From Helichrysum umbraculigerum (lineage: Eukaryota; Streptophyta; Magnoliopsida; Asterales; Asteraceae): DNA of 64,000 nt. The notes beneath the pieces are model-generated. The model had not been told where the DNA came from and ran no database searches. It worked only from the letters and a program-made list of their open reading frames with translations. Within the stretch, counting starts at the first letter, position 1, and each line of letters begins with the position of its first letter. The stretch is taken from the NCBI GenBank assembly GCA_949592205.1, contig CATIUR010000001.1:263846250-263910249 (forward strand), in the 5' to 3' direction. Of the stretch, positions 1 to 9,727 are shown piece by piece. The position numbers and the translations under genes are program-made.

Positions 1-332
1 TACAAATCAAACGTCCACGACAAAACTATACATAAATAATGAATTATTATTGAAATTAATAATTATTATTTACATCAGATAAAATAAAACATATTTCGTT
101 TTATATCATTTTACTCAAACGCGACGAAACCAATTATATTATATCCGTCTCTCAAACGTAAAACAAAGATATATTTTTATATCCCATTAAATGTATTTTT
201 ATAAAATACCTCGAATAAAAGTAAAAACGAATTCATTTTTAGAAATTTATCAATTTAAAACATTATACTACTTTTACGATCGGGTAAACAAACACGGGTA
301 AAATACCACTCGGTGTGCACTATGGAGCTGGA

Positions 333-357
333 CAAGATCCACATTTTGTGGATCTTG
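333..357. repeat. Perfect 11-bp hairpin in LTR
   Basis: CAAGATCCACA, a TTT loop, then TGTGGATCTTG. It sits just before the CT-rich leader-like stretch of the LTR and could be a protein-binding palindrome or an RNA hairpin. Confidence 0.8.
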
Positions 358-710
358 CCCGTGCAATAATACTCCCTCCGTTCCCACTCTTCTTCTTTTT
401 TCATTTCATTCATCAATCTCTCAATCTCTCGGTTCTCTCTCAAAAATGGCAAACCACAACAACAAGTAACAAGTAACAGATTATCATCATCATTTCGTGG
501 ATCATCTTCATCATCCTCTTCGTTTTCATCATCATCACCATCCAAGCTCCATTTTTAAATTGTAAGGAATCGTTAACTTTTACTTTGTAATTTCGTATTT
601 AAATACCTTGTATTATCATATAGTAACGTTAGAATAGATGATTGTTGGTTAATTTGCGGATTAGATTTGGTTTGGGTGATTTTTGGAACGACAGACTCGA
701 ACCAGACCTC

Positions 711-943
711 GGAATACGGTCGGATTCACGGGAATCCGGCGTATTCCCGCCCAGAAAACATGAACACGGCGTATTCAATGGAATACGGCGTATTCCCGTT
801 GTTTGCCATGAATACGGTCGGATTCATGGGAATCCGGCGTATTCCCTCTATTTTTAATGAATACGGTCGTATTCAGACGAATACGGCGTATTCCCACCAA
901 ATGTCACCAATCCGGCGGATTCAAGGGAATCCGGCGGATTCCC
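711..943. repeat. Palindromic word array A (GAATACGGCGTATTC type)
   Basis: About ten near-palindromic words of 13-17 bp, built as GAATNCGG then a pyrimidine then CGNATTC. Examples are GGAATACGGCGTATTCC (780-796) and GGAATCCGGCGGATTCC (926-942). Spacing is irregular and spacers are unrelated. A TATA-like CTATATATTT follows directly (945-954). The array lies inside the LTR ending at 2489. Confidence 0.9.
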
Positions 944-2151
944 CCTATATATTTCATGATCCAACGGATCAATAAACTAGCCCTGCGAATTCTAGCTAAA
1001 ACAGAACATGTAAATTTTCGAAAACGTCGACGATTTCACAAGTTAAAACAGGGTAGCTTCTCGATGAAAAATTTATTATAACGGATTGAGCTCAAATTCG
1101 CACGGTTATTCGAAAACAGCCAAATGATCAAAGCTAAGTACCTTAGCCTAGTCGGTTTTAGGCCATCCGGGGTCGTTTAGGGCCCGAAAATGGCATATTA
1201 CTGTTTTCAGACTCGTACCAAATTTTGTAAATTATGAAATAAAGTGTAACGGATATACTGAACTTGATTAACAACTAAACTTATACGATACGACTATTAC
1301 TCTAAACACATATACTTTTCTAAGTACAACAAATCATGCAAAATAATAATAGTTTGAAATTATTATTACAAGCCGTCACCAACGACCCGTATACATTTTC
1401 AAAACTCAAACCTAATCGACAACCAAAGTATTTGGGCATAACTAGTTGAGGGAACAACTAGCATAGATGGTCCGTAGAGTCATCTAATCAATCAAAACCT
1501 TGCGCGTTTAATACGCCTGACAGGTTCAATATCTAATCATTATCAAAACCTTGCGCGTCTAAGACGCCCTGCAGGTTCAGTTGTTGTAACGACATCAAAT
1601 CATTGTGAATCATTATAATTGTTGGCTAACAATTCATCAGACTCAGGTGAGTCTCATAGCCCCTATTTTAAATGCTTTTACCTAGGGGTGAGATACATGC
1701 TCTGTTTTGTTTTACATGTGAACGCAAGTATCAAATTATCACGTATGCTGCATGAGTTGTTTTCATCTAATCAATCAAAGTCCTCTGAAGCATAGTTCTG
1801 TTAATATGATTTAGCGTGAATGTTAGTGTATGGTACCATATGGGATTGACAATCCCCGTCCGAGTTAGCAAGCACTAACCTGTCAAACGGACGCATTATC
1901 ATTTGTTCAAACGTATGTTGATTAGGCATACGCATAGAGGCACCCTCGATCAGGCACTTGATTGTGATCCTGACCCCTCAGTTAAGCTCAGACTATGTGC
2001 TCATGTTAGTTGTATCAATCTTTACTTATTTGTTTAATTACAAATATTCATGTGATACTCATTATCCAATTATTTACATGCTTTGTAAATCGAATCATTA
2101 AATCTTGCGGTTCACAAATCATATATTATCCTATCAAACCTGTGAGCTCAC

Positions 2152-2189
2152 CAGCTTTATAGCTGACCTTTTAGCATGTTATCTCAGGT
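2152..2189 (+). promoter_or_regulatory. LTR hairpin followed by CAGGT
   Basis: Stem CAGCT (2152-2156), loop TTAT, stem AGCTG (2161-2165); CAGGT follows at 2185-2189. The same arrangement with different stem sequences occurs in other LTRs of this window (3118, 6177, 37468, 59719). Role unknown; it probably lies in the transcribed part of the LTR. Confidence 0.6.
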
Positions 2190-2494
2190 ACTCAGCAGTA
2201 AGTTGGACTGCCCATCAGGATACTGTAGCTCGAGTCGCATGCAATCATATAAACATCAAGAGATTTCCCTGCATTTCTATATTTTGCTTAAATTAGATCT
2301 GTACTAGAATCTCTCAAGTAGCTATGCGAACTCATCTTTTGTAAACCATATGTAGACTCTTACGTTAATCAATGTATTTGTAAAACGACGCATGTAGTGG
2401 TCGTTCATTATGTATCTTATGTGCTTTGTGTATTGATTAGTAGCACCCCAATGTATGCTTCCGCGAACAGTAAATTTGGGGGTGTTACATTTAA

Positions 2495-3456
2495 CTATTA
2501 ATTGATTATTTGAATTGGTTATTTATTTCGGATATTTAATTTGGTATGTAATTCGGTTATTAAGTTCAGTTATCCTTTTCGGTTATTTAAATTCGGTTAT
2601 CATATTTGGTTATTATATTCGGTTATCTAAATTTGGTAAATACATGAGTTGTTTTAATTTGGTAAAAGTCCTCATCAAACACGGTTGGTTAACTGAGAAG
2701 GCGCGAGTACTAAAGAATAGATCTATTACGGGAGTGACGTCCCCGTCCGGGTTGCTAGCTACAACCATGTCAAACGGGCACTTTAGTATTTGTCAGAAAG
2801 GTGTTTCGGATGAGACACCTCCGGGAGGCAATCATCGGGTAAGGCTTCGAACCGTGGACTCATGCTATGTCGGTTATGTCGGTTTGTCGGTTATGTCATA
2901 TCGGATTAACTTATGCCATATCGGTGCAAGTCATGTTTGGATAATGGATAAATATAGAAGCTTGATATATTGGATCATGGCTTGTCGGATCATGTCAGGT
3001 TAAGGCGTGTTTTAAATATCGGAAACCTTAATTGGTTTGATTATTAATTCGGATTATAAAATCGTCGGATAATCTTGTGTATCACATCATGCTTTACTTT
3101 AAACCTGTGAGATTCACCAGCTTTTTAGCTGACCCTTTTAGTGTTGTATTCTCAGGTAATCAGCTACAGTAGGGTGGCCCGCAGAATATGCTAGCTAGTA
3201 CGAGTCGCATGCATCTTAATACTTATGAAGATTTTCTAGCATCATCTTTTGATTAATCGGTTATGTATTAAAATCTTCAGGATCATTATGCGAACTCATT
3301 AATGTTGTAAACTTATGACCTAAACTATGTAACTACTTTTGTAATTATGTATAAACGTCTCATGTAGAGTCGTTTGCTTGTATCTTTGAGTTTTGATTAT
3401 TGATTAGTCGCACCCAAATGATCGCTTCCGCCAATCATGAAATCGGGGGTGTGACA
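2495..3456 (+). mobile_element. 3' part of a second related LTR
   Basis: It ends at 3456 in GGGGGTGTGACA and shares with the preceding LTR the CCCCGTCCGGGTTGCTAGC-like block (2741-2760), the hairpin block (stems 3118-3122 and 3127-3131, CAGGT 3153-3157), and the GAGTCGCATGCA and CGCTTCCGCCAAT blocks. Its 5' part is absent, so it is a truncated fragment, perhaps interrupted by the LTR on its left. A 162-codon open frame across it has no retroelement protein similarity and is not called. Confidence 0.6.
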
Positions 3457-4550
3457 TTCACACTCCATCAACATTTCACAAATCACCATCACAAAAATAA
3501 ATTTTGAAAAAGAGAGAGTACTCTGGGAGTAAAAGTTGGAGTATTGAAACGGGATCAAGAAAGCTTTTACACGCGTAGTTTCGTTTGGAACTCGGTATCG
3601 TTTCGGAGGTATAATCCATTTAACACAACAGTCTATAATAAATTTATAATTCTATGTATGTTTTCCGTAACTGTTTTAAATCGCATCGTTAAACTTTGAG
3701 TCATCGAAAAGTTAATATTAACGTCACCGTATACGGTATCGAAACGAAATTACGGGCTGTAAAATAGATTGGTTATTAGCAATTGGAATTGGAAATCGTT
3801 AGTATTAAACTTAGTAATGTTCACACTCAATTATAGGTGTAAATAACTAAACGAAATGGATTTAATTTGGACGAAACTAAACATGGATCTTGGGATATGT
3901 CGGATATGCACGTAGGAAGAAGATGACTTTTCATGTGTTTTAATATAAGTTTCGTTTTGGTCCTTGAACTACCTTAAATCTTTCATAAATGAAGCTAAAG
4001 AAAAAAAAAGGATAGGCTTAAGCATTCTTACTTTTGTTTTCATTTTGGAACTGCACTTAAATAATTATTTCATGCTATTTTGAGTTGAGTCAGATTCAAA
4101 CAAAATACATATTTCGGTAATATATTTTGAGTTGAGTCAGATTCAGACAAAATACATATTTCGGTAAATGAATGAGAGAGGTTAAATTCATGTTATTAAA
4201 TATATACACGCTAATGTTATCTGATCTAATTATATATCAATAAAATAATAAGTTGGTCATCTTTTTAAGTATAATCACCTTCTATATAATTAAGTTTCCA
4301 TGTTCAAATTTAATATAGCTATCAATAATCCACCTAGCCACTTCAGAGAACTAAATTAAGGAGTAATAATCTTTCTAAGAATACTTAAACCATTACTGTG
4401 AACGAAAATATAATAAACTTATAGTGAAACGGGACTAAGGGATTAAGTGAACAGAAACTATGTCATGTGAAATAAGGGTCTAAAGTTAGTGAATTATTCT
4501 ATGTAGAATTTGCGGGGAGTTAAGGAGGATTTTGTCAATCGTGATAGCTT
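3457..4550. other. AT-rich stretch without recognisable gene
   Basis: No coding similarity seen. A short direct repeat (TTTTGAGTTGAGTCAGATTC, twice) occurs at about 4079-4160. Confidence 0.5.
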
Positions 4551-5762
4551 TAGACATTTATCTAGGTACGGATGTCCGTACTCTTCTTTCAGCGTTATCT
4601 TGACATGCTTTGTTGATATCCTTGCATTCTTTTGAGATCGTTGTGGTTCTTTTGATATGTTGATATACTTGTGTGATCTGATTCCCCCATTTTAGCTAAA
4701 TTGTTTTGAGCTAAAGTGATATTTGAGATTTGATAAATTGTGGAAACTTTTGAGAAAACTTGTGTAAAAAAGGATTTTGGAAAACTTGGGGATTTCATTG
4801 TTGCGAGCTATCTTTGGTTCGTTTGATTTAGGTTCCATATGCATGGTGGACATACTCTGGTGTGTGGTTGGTTTATATGTCCACTGTGCAACCATAGAAC
4901 CCTAGATTTTGTAGAAAGGAGATAGGTATACCGAGTCAGCTTCCTGTGGAGGACCACAGGGGCGTCATTGCGGCACCAATGACGTCGCACTAACCGTGGC
5001 GGTGGGATTAGTCCATGGCGTCCCCACTTTTGTGATATTATGTGTTTATGCTCCGGAGTGAGCCATTATTTGTGTGATTATGCTCGGGTGAGCCTTTGGA
5101 TTATTTGGGGGGTGTATGGATGCATCCTAGGATACGTTTGATATGATATGATTGTGTAGTGCGGTCGTGTGGTGTAATGCCATACAGACCTTCTGAATTA
5201 GGGGAACCACCTGGAGTCATGACCAGTGTGTGATTGTGATATATTTCGCGAGATATGATATTATTTGGCACCGGTGTGTGCAGCTTGGATATTTTGTTTT
5301 GTTTAGGGTACTCGGTATAAATAACCCAACCCCTCGTTGCCTCAGCCTTTATTCATTTGTTTACTCTGGTGTAAGGGTGGTATGATTCGATGGGTGAATT
5401 TTGAAACAATTTAATTATTTACTTCGCTTCATTCTTACATTGAGATATATTATTTTTATTGTTTATTCTGTCAACATCCGCGCACTAAGCAATTAGCTCA
5501 GCCGCATTTTCTTTTCCTGCGGCAGGTAATCAGGGTCAAAGGGGATGAGTGCGAGAGTTCAAGACTTGGACTTACCTTAGAGACCTACCTTTCATTTTAT
5601 TAGTTTGGACTTATGTTTATTATTGATAGTTGGAGTTAGTTTGAGACATCATTTATGGTTGTTTTGAACCTTGGTCATTTGTTATTTCAAGACTTGTTAT
5701 GACTTTAATTATTTAGTAATAAATGTGACCTTCCGTTTCATTATTGGGACGGGAGTGTTACA
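4551..5762 (+). mobile_element. Gypsy-type LTR fragment or solo LTR
   Basis: It ends in GGGAGTGTTACA at 5762. Inside are a CACTAAGCAATTAGCTC segment (5483-5499) and a hairpin with stems GCCGCA (5501-5506) and TGCGGC (5518-5523) that runs into CAGGTAATCAGGG. These are features of plant Gypsy LTRs near the R/U5 region. The left boundary is uncertain, and no primer-binding site follows. Confidence 0.5.
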
Positions 5763-5775
5763 TGATATGTGTAGA

Positions 5776-6090
5776 TATTGATCATTGAATTGAATATTAT
5801 TTGATTGTAGTTGATATGATGTAGCGTTGTTGTGTGTAGTAATTGATGATCAAATGAGTGTGATCATCATTTGATAGTAGTTGATATTAATGTAGTGTTG
5901 TTATATGTGGTAAGTGATCGTTTGAGTATGATCATCATTTCATTGTAGTTGATATTAAGGTAGTGTTGTTATATGTGGAAGTGATCATTTGAATATGATC
6001 ATCATTTGATTGTAGCTGATATGAGGTAGCATTGTTGTGGGTAATAATTGATCATTTGAGCATGATCATTAAATGTTGGTAGTTTATGTT
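5776..6090. repeat. Tandem repeat, about 4 units of 70-77 bp
   Basis: Units share TTGATNGTAGTTGATAT, then GTAGTGTTGTTATATGTGG, then TGATCATTTGANTATGATC. Each unit carries TGATCA palindromes. A related piece recurs at 6358-6386. Confidence 0.85.
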
Positions 6091-6970
6091 GATTGTTGTA
6101 TTTTGTAATTGAACAATTGAGTATGATTATTATTGGTAGTAGTTGAAGTTGTTGTAGCTTATTCACCATTACTTACTAAGCATTATGCTTACGTTATTAC
6201 ATGTTAAATGTGTAGGTGAATAAAGCGGGTCGAAGGGGTGATATGGGCGAGGATTACAAGGTCGACTAATGGTGGCTTGCTACTTGGTTTGTAGTAAGTA
6301 AATCCCGTTATAAATCATGCTCTTGAGTAGTTGAATGCCCCTTTATGAAGCGAAAGTCATGATCATAAGAGTATGATCATTTAAAATGAGAAATTGATAT
6401 TTCGGAGAATAATGAGTTAAAGTATTGAACTTTGAAAATGGTAGTTTGGGTATGAGCAAATTTGTAGTAGATATTGGGATCCGTTTGTGAAGTTGTTGAG
6501 AAATTGTTAATTGAATGGATGTGTAATTGTCCAAAGTTTGTATTTTCAGATGAGAAAGTGTTGAGTTTTGTTTTGGTTAAAAATCTGAGTCTAAAGTTGT
6601 GTTGCTGGAAGTTTTGTACTGGTACAGCTTAGGTACGCAATCGCGTAGCTAATAGCAGATCGCGTACCATAAACTAAAATGGTAACAGTAGTCCTAATGC
6701 TTTAGGTACGCGATCGCGTTGTGTTTTCCAGGTTCGCGTAGATGAGTCTTTTACGCGATCGCGTAACCTTCATAAGTCCGCGTAGTATACTTTAAAATGA
6801 AGACAATAGCTTGTATCCATATAGTACGCGATCGCGTAACTACGGTCGTGTACTAGTAGTTGGTTTCCAAAGGTTTCGTTTTGAGTTCAAGTTTGATTTT
6901 ACAAGCGGTGTAGCGAGTTCTAAAGTTAATTACATTTATAGAAGGACCTTTACAAAAGAGATATATAAAA
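6091..6970 (+). mobile_element. Probable LTR region with hairpin and palindrome array B
   Basis: A 15-bp palindrome TAAGCATTATGCTTA (6177-6191), followed about 20 nt later by GTAGGTGA, matches the hairpin-plus-AGGT arrangement of the other LTRs. Array B lies at 6632-6841. A TATATAAA motif is at about 6961-6968. Ends were not found, so the LTR call is an inference. Confidence 0.35.
6632..6841. repeat. Palindromic word array B (TACGCGATCGCGTA type)
   Basis: Words: GGTACGCAATCGCGTAGC (6632), AGATCGCGTACC (6657), GGTACGCGATCGCGTT (6705), TTACGCGATCGCGTAACC (6751) and AGTACGCGATCGCGTAACT (6823). Several are perfect palindromes around CGCGATCGCG, in otherwise AT-rich DNA. Confidence 0.9.
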
Positions 6971-7840
6971 AAAATTGGGGAATTTCAATATACAACCCAA
7001 ATTAGTCGATTCATAAGTAGATGGGTTGAAATTGTCAAAACATTGTCAGGTCAGATACTTAGGTTGCTTATTTATCATTGTCGAATTCTTGATGACACTG
7101 AGGGATATTTTAGACATTTGACCTTCTAACAATGACACTATTGTACTTGATTAAACAAGGGCAAATGATGAAGGCTGTAGTGTTTTTTGAACTGGTAGAG
7201 CGTGGTGGTGAAACAACAACAACTCATGTGAAGAATGTAATAATTCTACACCTCTCGCTCTTGCTGATAATTGGCATGATCGTCCATCAACCCGTTGAAC
7301 ACCACCTTCTTCATTACACATGTGTTCTCAAATCACTCCAATAAAATGCATAGCTGTTTTTATACTCAATTAGAGTGAAGGAAGTTGAAAGATTCAGGTG
7401 GTGTTTAAAGATGTACATTAATTCAAAGCTGTGGATCTTTCCCATCCCGTTTTTTAAATTATAGAAAACTTACAAAAAGGAGTAAAAGAAGTCACCAATG
7501 ATCTTATGGGATGCATTAGCTGTATTCTAGCACATTGGTCTTTTGTAGCAACACAATGAATCTAATAGTACATCTTTTTCAGTCTTTAATTCTGCAAATT
7601 GTGATTAAACATTTTAAAGTTATACATCTAATATGCACGATGATAAGTGTTGCTTCTTATTGTTGTGACTGCTAAAATTCAAATGTTGTGTTAGTCTTTG
7701 AGTCTTGGTTTAAATGATTCATGAGGTTTAAAAGGTAGATCACCTCTCACGAACTGGATGAATGTTTGACCATTATCTCGATGAGATATATACATACCAT
7801 TTCATAGGCTTATTATCAAGATATTTATATTTAATTAAAA
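6971..7840. other. AT-rich stretch without recognisable gene
   Basis: No coding similarity seen. Short open frames at 7132-7344 look like chance. Confidence 0.4.
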
Positions 7841-7945
7841 ATGGATCGAGTGAAAGCGGCTATAGAAAACGGAGCGCTGACAATTACAACCCCGAAAGAG
7901 GCAGTGAAGAAGTTTGATGTTGAGTCTATTGAAATAGCGGGATGA
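7841..7945 (+). pseudogene. C-terminal fragment of class I small heat-shock protein
   Basis: ATG at 7841 and TGA at 7943 frame 34 residues. They contain VKAAIENGALTITTPKEAVK and end VESIEIAG. This is the last beta strands of the alpha-crystallin domain and the C-terminal I-x-I-type tail of cytosolic class I sHSPs (chaperones of about 150-160 residues). The N-terminal arm and most of the domain are missing, so the piece cannot be a working chaperone. No upstream exon or promoter is visible. A Helitron 3' terminus lies about 620 bp downstream in the same orientation, which fits Helitron gene-fragment capture. Identification rests on the characteristic VKAAIENG and TITTPKE strings. Confidence 0.75.
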
Positions 7946-8480
7946 AAATGTCTAATGAACTTTATCATGCGAATGAGTATGATTTATATGAGTGCTAAAA
8001 TTCTTATGTAATGTCCTTGATTATGAATGATAGTTTAGGTAACCTTGATTATGAATAGAGTGCTTTAATCAATTTGAAGTAGGGAAGAAAATCATTTAAT
8101 AGTTTTGAAACATTACTTGAAATTCTTAGAGCAAGAAGCATAGAGTGATATTTCATATCTAGAGATGTACCAAATGATTAGCAAAGTTTAAGGTTGGTCC
8201 TAAACACAAAATTGGTCTCTTATAAAAACATGATATCGACAAGTTAGATTCAACATAAATAATGTTTAACAAGAGTACCAGAAATTAAGAATCTTTGAAA
8301 AAGGGTTTAAGTTGGCGTAATAACACAAAAATGTAATACACACGTTGAAAATGATCTCCGACTAGGTTCTTTTTATATTTGAATGCAACCCAAAAGGATT
8401 GAAGGTAGACTGAATCCTAAAGGACTAATCTTACATTATTCTAATTTAAAAATAAATTTTACAAACTCAAATTTCAAAAA
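7946..8480. other. AT-rich stretch, probable Helitron interior
   Basis: No further coding similarity seen between the sHSP fragment and the Helitron end. Confidence 0.35.
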
Positions 8481-8564
8481 CAGTTCTTACATTACTTTAA
8501 CTTAAAAATTAAATTTTACAAACTCAAATTTCAAAACCCGCGTTGTCGCGGGTTCTTCACCTAG
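8430..8564 (+). mobile_element. Helitron 3' terminus
   Basis: The hairpin CCCGCG (8537-8542), TTGT, CGCGGG (8547-8552) is followed 8 nt later by CTAG (8561-8564) and then T. This is the Helitron 3' signature: a GC-rich hairpin, then CTRR, inserted before T. Two ~60-bp direct repeats (TTTTACAAACTCAAATTTCAA core) precede it. The 5' TC end was not located, so the length is unknown. Confidence 0.7.
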
Positions 8565-9091
8565 TTTTTCTTAAAACTGAACAATGAGAAGATGGGAAAA
8601 CCTCAAAATGCCTTTTGATTATAATGGAAAAATATAGGAAATCATTACTAGATTCATAGTACGTAGTTTTGGAAATCATTATTCATTGAATGTAATGTTA
8701 TCTACTTGGATGTATAAGTCATGTATAATTGTTTTTTATTGGTTAAGCATAGGTAGACACATATATATCATTTCCACACTCCTACATCTTTGCTATCGTC
8801 GGAAGGGCCGTCTTTGAAGATGGACGAGTTTGTCGACCGCTTAGGGCCTCCGAATTATAGGGGTCTCATAATGTGTGATCGTGTATCTATATATGCATGT
8901 ATGTACATATATACATATAATATAAGTTGATTGTTATTTGCAAGAAGAAAAATATGTTTAGGCATTTCAAAAGTTGATTGAGCCGTAAAAAAAGAAAAAG
9001 AAAAACATTATATAGCTCGATATACGACTTCACCCTGATCGTCGGCATTATGCCCATTGCACATCGTCACGTCAACTATTTTCGTGTTTTC
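8565..9091. other. AT-rich stretch without recognisable gene
   Basis: A short run at 8800-8860 containing GCTTAGGGCCTCCGAATTA recurs in part at 58008-58021 (AGGGCCTCCGAATT), so it is repetitive. No gene seen. Confidence 0.4.
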
Positions 9092-9483
9092 GGGTGTGTT
9101 TGGCGTAACTAGCAGATAGCTGGAGCTGGAAGCATATAGCTGGAGTTTGTAGCTGGAGCTTATTTTTGGAGCTGGAAGCTGGAGCTTATATATTTTTCTA
9201 GAAGTATTTGGTAAAGTAGCTGGGAGCTTAATATGTGAATAGACATAAAATGACAAAAAGTAAAACACAAACACATGTAGATGGGGATACTTATGTAATT
9301 TCATATTCTATAAGCTTGTAACTTATTTTAAAAGCTAGTTGGAGTAGCTTTTGTTTTAAGAACTTATTTTTTCTATAAGCTCTAATCTTTTTGTTTACCA
9401 AACAAAGCTTATAGCTTGAGCTTATGAAAAAAATAAACTTAAGCTCTCATAAGCTCCTGTAAGCTTGTCATCCAAACACACCC
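9092..9483. mobile_element. MITE copy 1 (GGGTGTGTTTGG termini)
   Basis: Terminal inverted repeats are GGGTGTGTTTGG and CCAAACACACCC, with a 3-bp TSD TTC (9089-9091 and 9484-9486). The interior is rich in AGCTGGAGCTT and AAGCTT words. It has no coding capacity. Two other copies (27926, 49013) have TSDs TAT and TAC, so 3 bp is consistent; this points to a Harbinger-like or CACTA-like origin rather than hAT. It ends about 245 bp upstream of the NRPC2 start codon. Confidence 0.8.
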
Positions 9484-9605
9484 TTCAATTCAAACACACC
9501 CTTCAATTCCAGTGCAAAGCGCGGTTACCTTACTAAATTCTTTTCGCATTTGCAAATTTTAAACGCGATACTAAAAGGTAAAAACGACCATGTGCTTAAA
9601 GCCTT

Positions 9606-9678
9606 AAACCCTACAATATTTAATCATCCACCCATTGTTTACTCTCACGCTAGCCCCCTCTATTTCCCTTAAACCCTA
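9606..9678 (+). promoter_or_regulatory. NRPC2 promoter with two telo-box-like motifs
   Basis: AAACCCTA occurs at 9606-9613 and 9671-9678, 50-122 bp before the start codon. Telo-boxes are known promoter elements of plant ribosomal-protein and other growth-linked housekeeping genes, which suits a Pol III subunit. No clear TATA box is seen; the transcription start is unknown. Confidence 0.5.
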
Positions 9679-9727
9679 CAAAAAGAATTAAATAGAATAA
9701 TCATCCTTCGATATTTTTTCTTCGATC

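Larger units (their letters stand above)
1..2489 (+). mobile_element. Gypsy (chromovirus-type) LTR, left end outside window
   Basis: This LTR ends at 2489 in GGGGGTGTTACA. Its last ~100 bp match, in reverse complement, the start of the intact Gypsy LTR at 37125: both have ACCCCCAAATTTA, then GCGGAAGCATAC, then TACTAATCAATA. Other shared blocks are at 1380-1500 (CACCAACGACCCGTATAC and the AACAACTAGCATAGATGG segment) and 1640-1700 (CTCAGGTGAGTCTCATAG). A CT-rich leader-like stretch lies at 360-450 and a palindromic word array at 711-943. No primer-binding site follows 2489, so this is a solo LTR or a 3' LTR. The likely 5-bp TSD after it is TTTAA (2490-2494); the matching copy would lie left of the window. 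Confidence 0.7.

Noticed and set aside
255..545. Asp/Glu-rich 96-codon frame on the minus strand
   Set aside because: Translation of CATCATC repeats and CT-rich leader in an LTR; no domain.
711..943. Regular short repeats with spacers, CRISPR-like
   Set aside because: Plant nuclear DNA, spacer lengths irregular, words are palindromic and lie in LTRs; no cas genes.
642..1081. Three overlapping frames with repeated RRIP and EYGVF words
   Set aside because: They are translations of the palindromic array A in different frames.
2515..3003. 162-codon open frame
   Set aside because: Runs across an LTR fragment; low-complexity start, no similarity.
9606..9678. AAACCCTA as telomeric repeat
   Set aside because: Only two isolated copies; promoter telo-box fits better.
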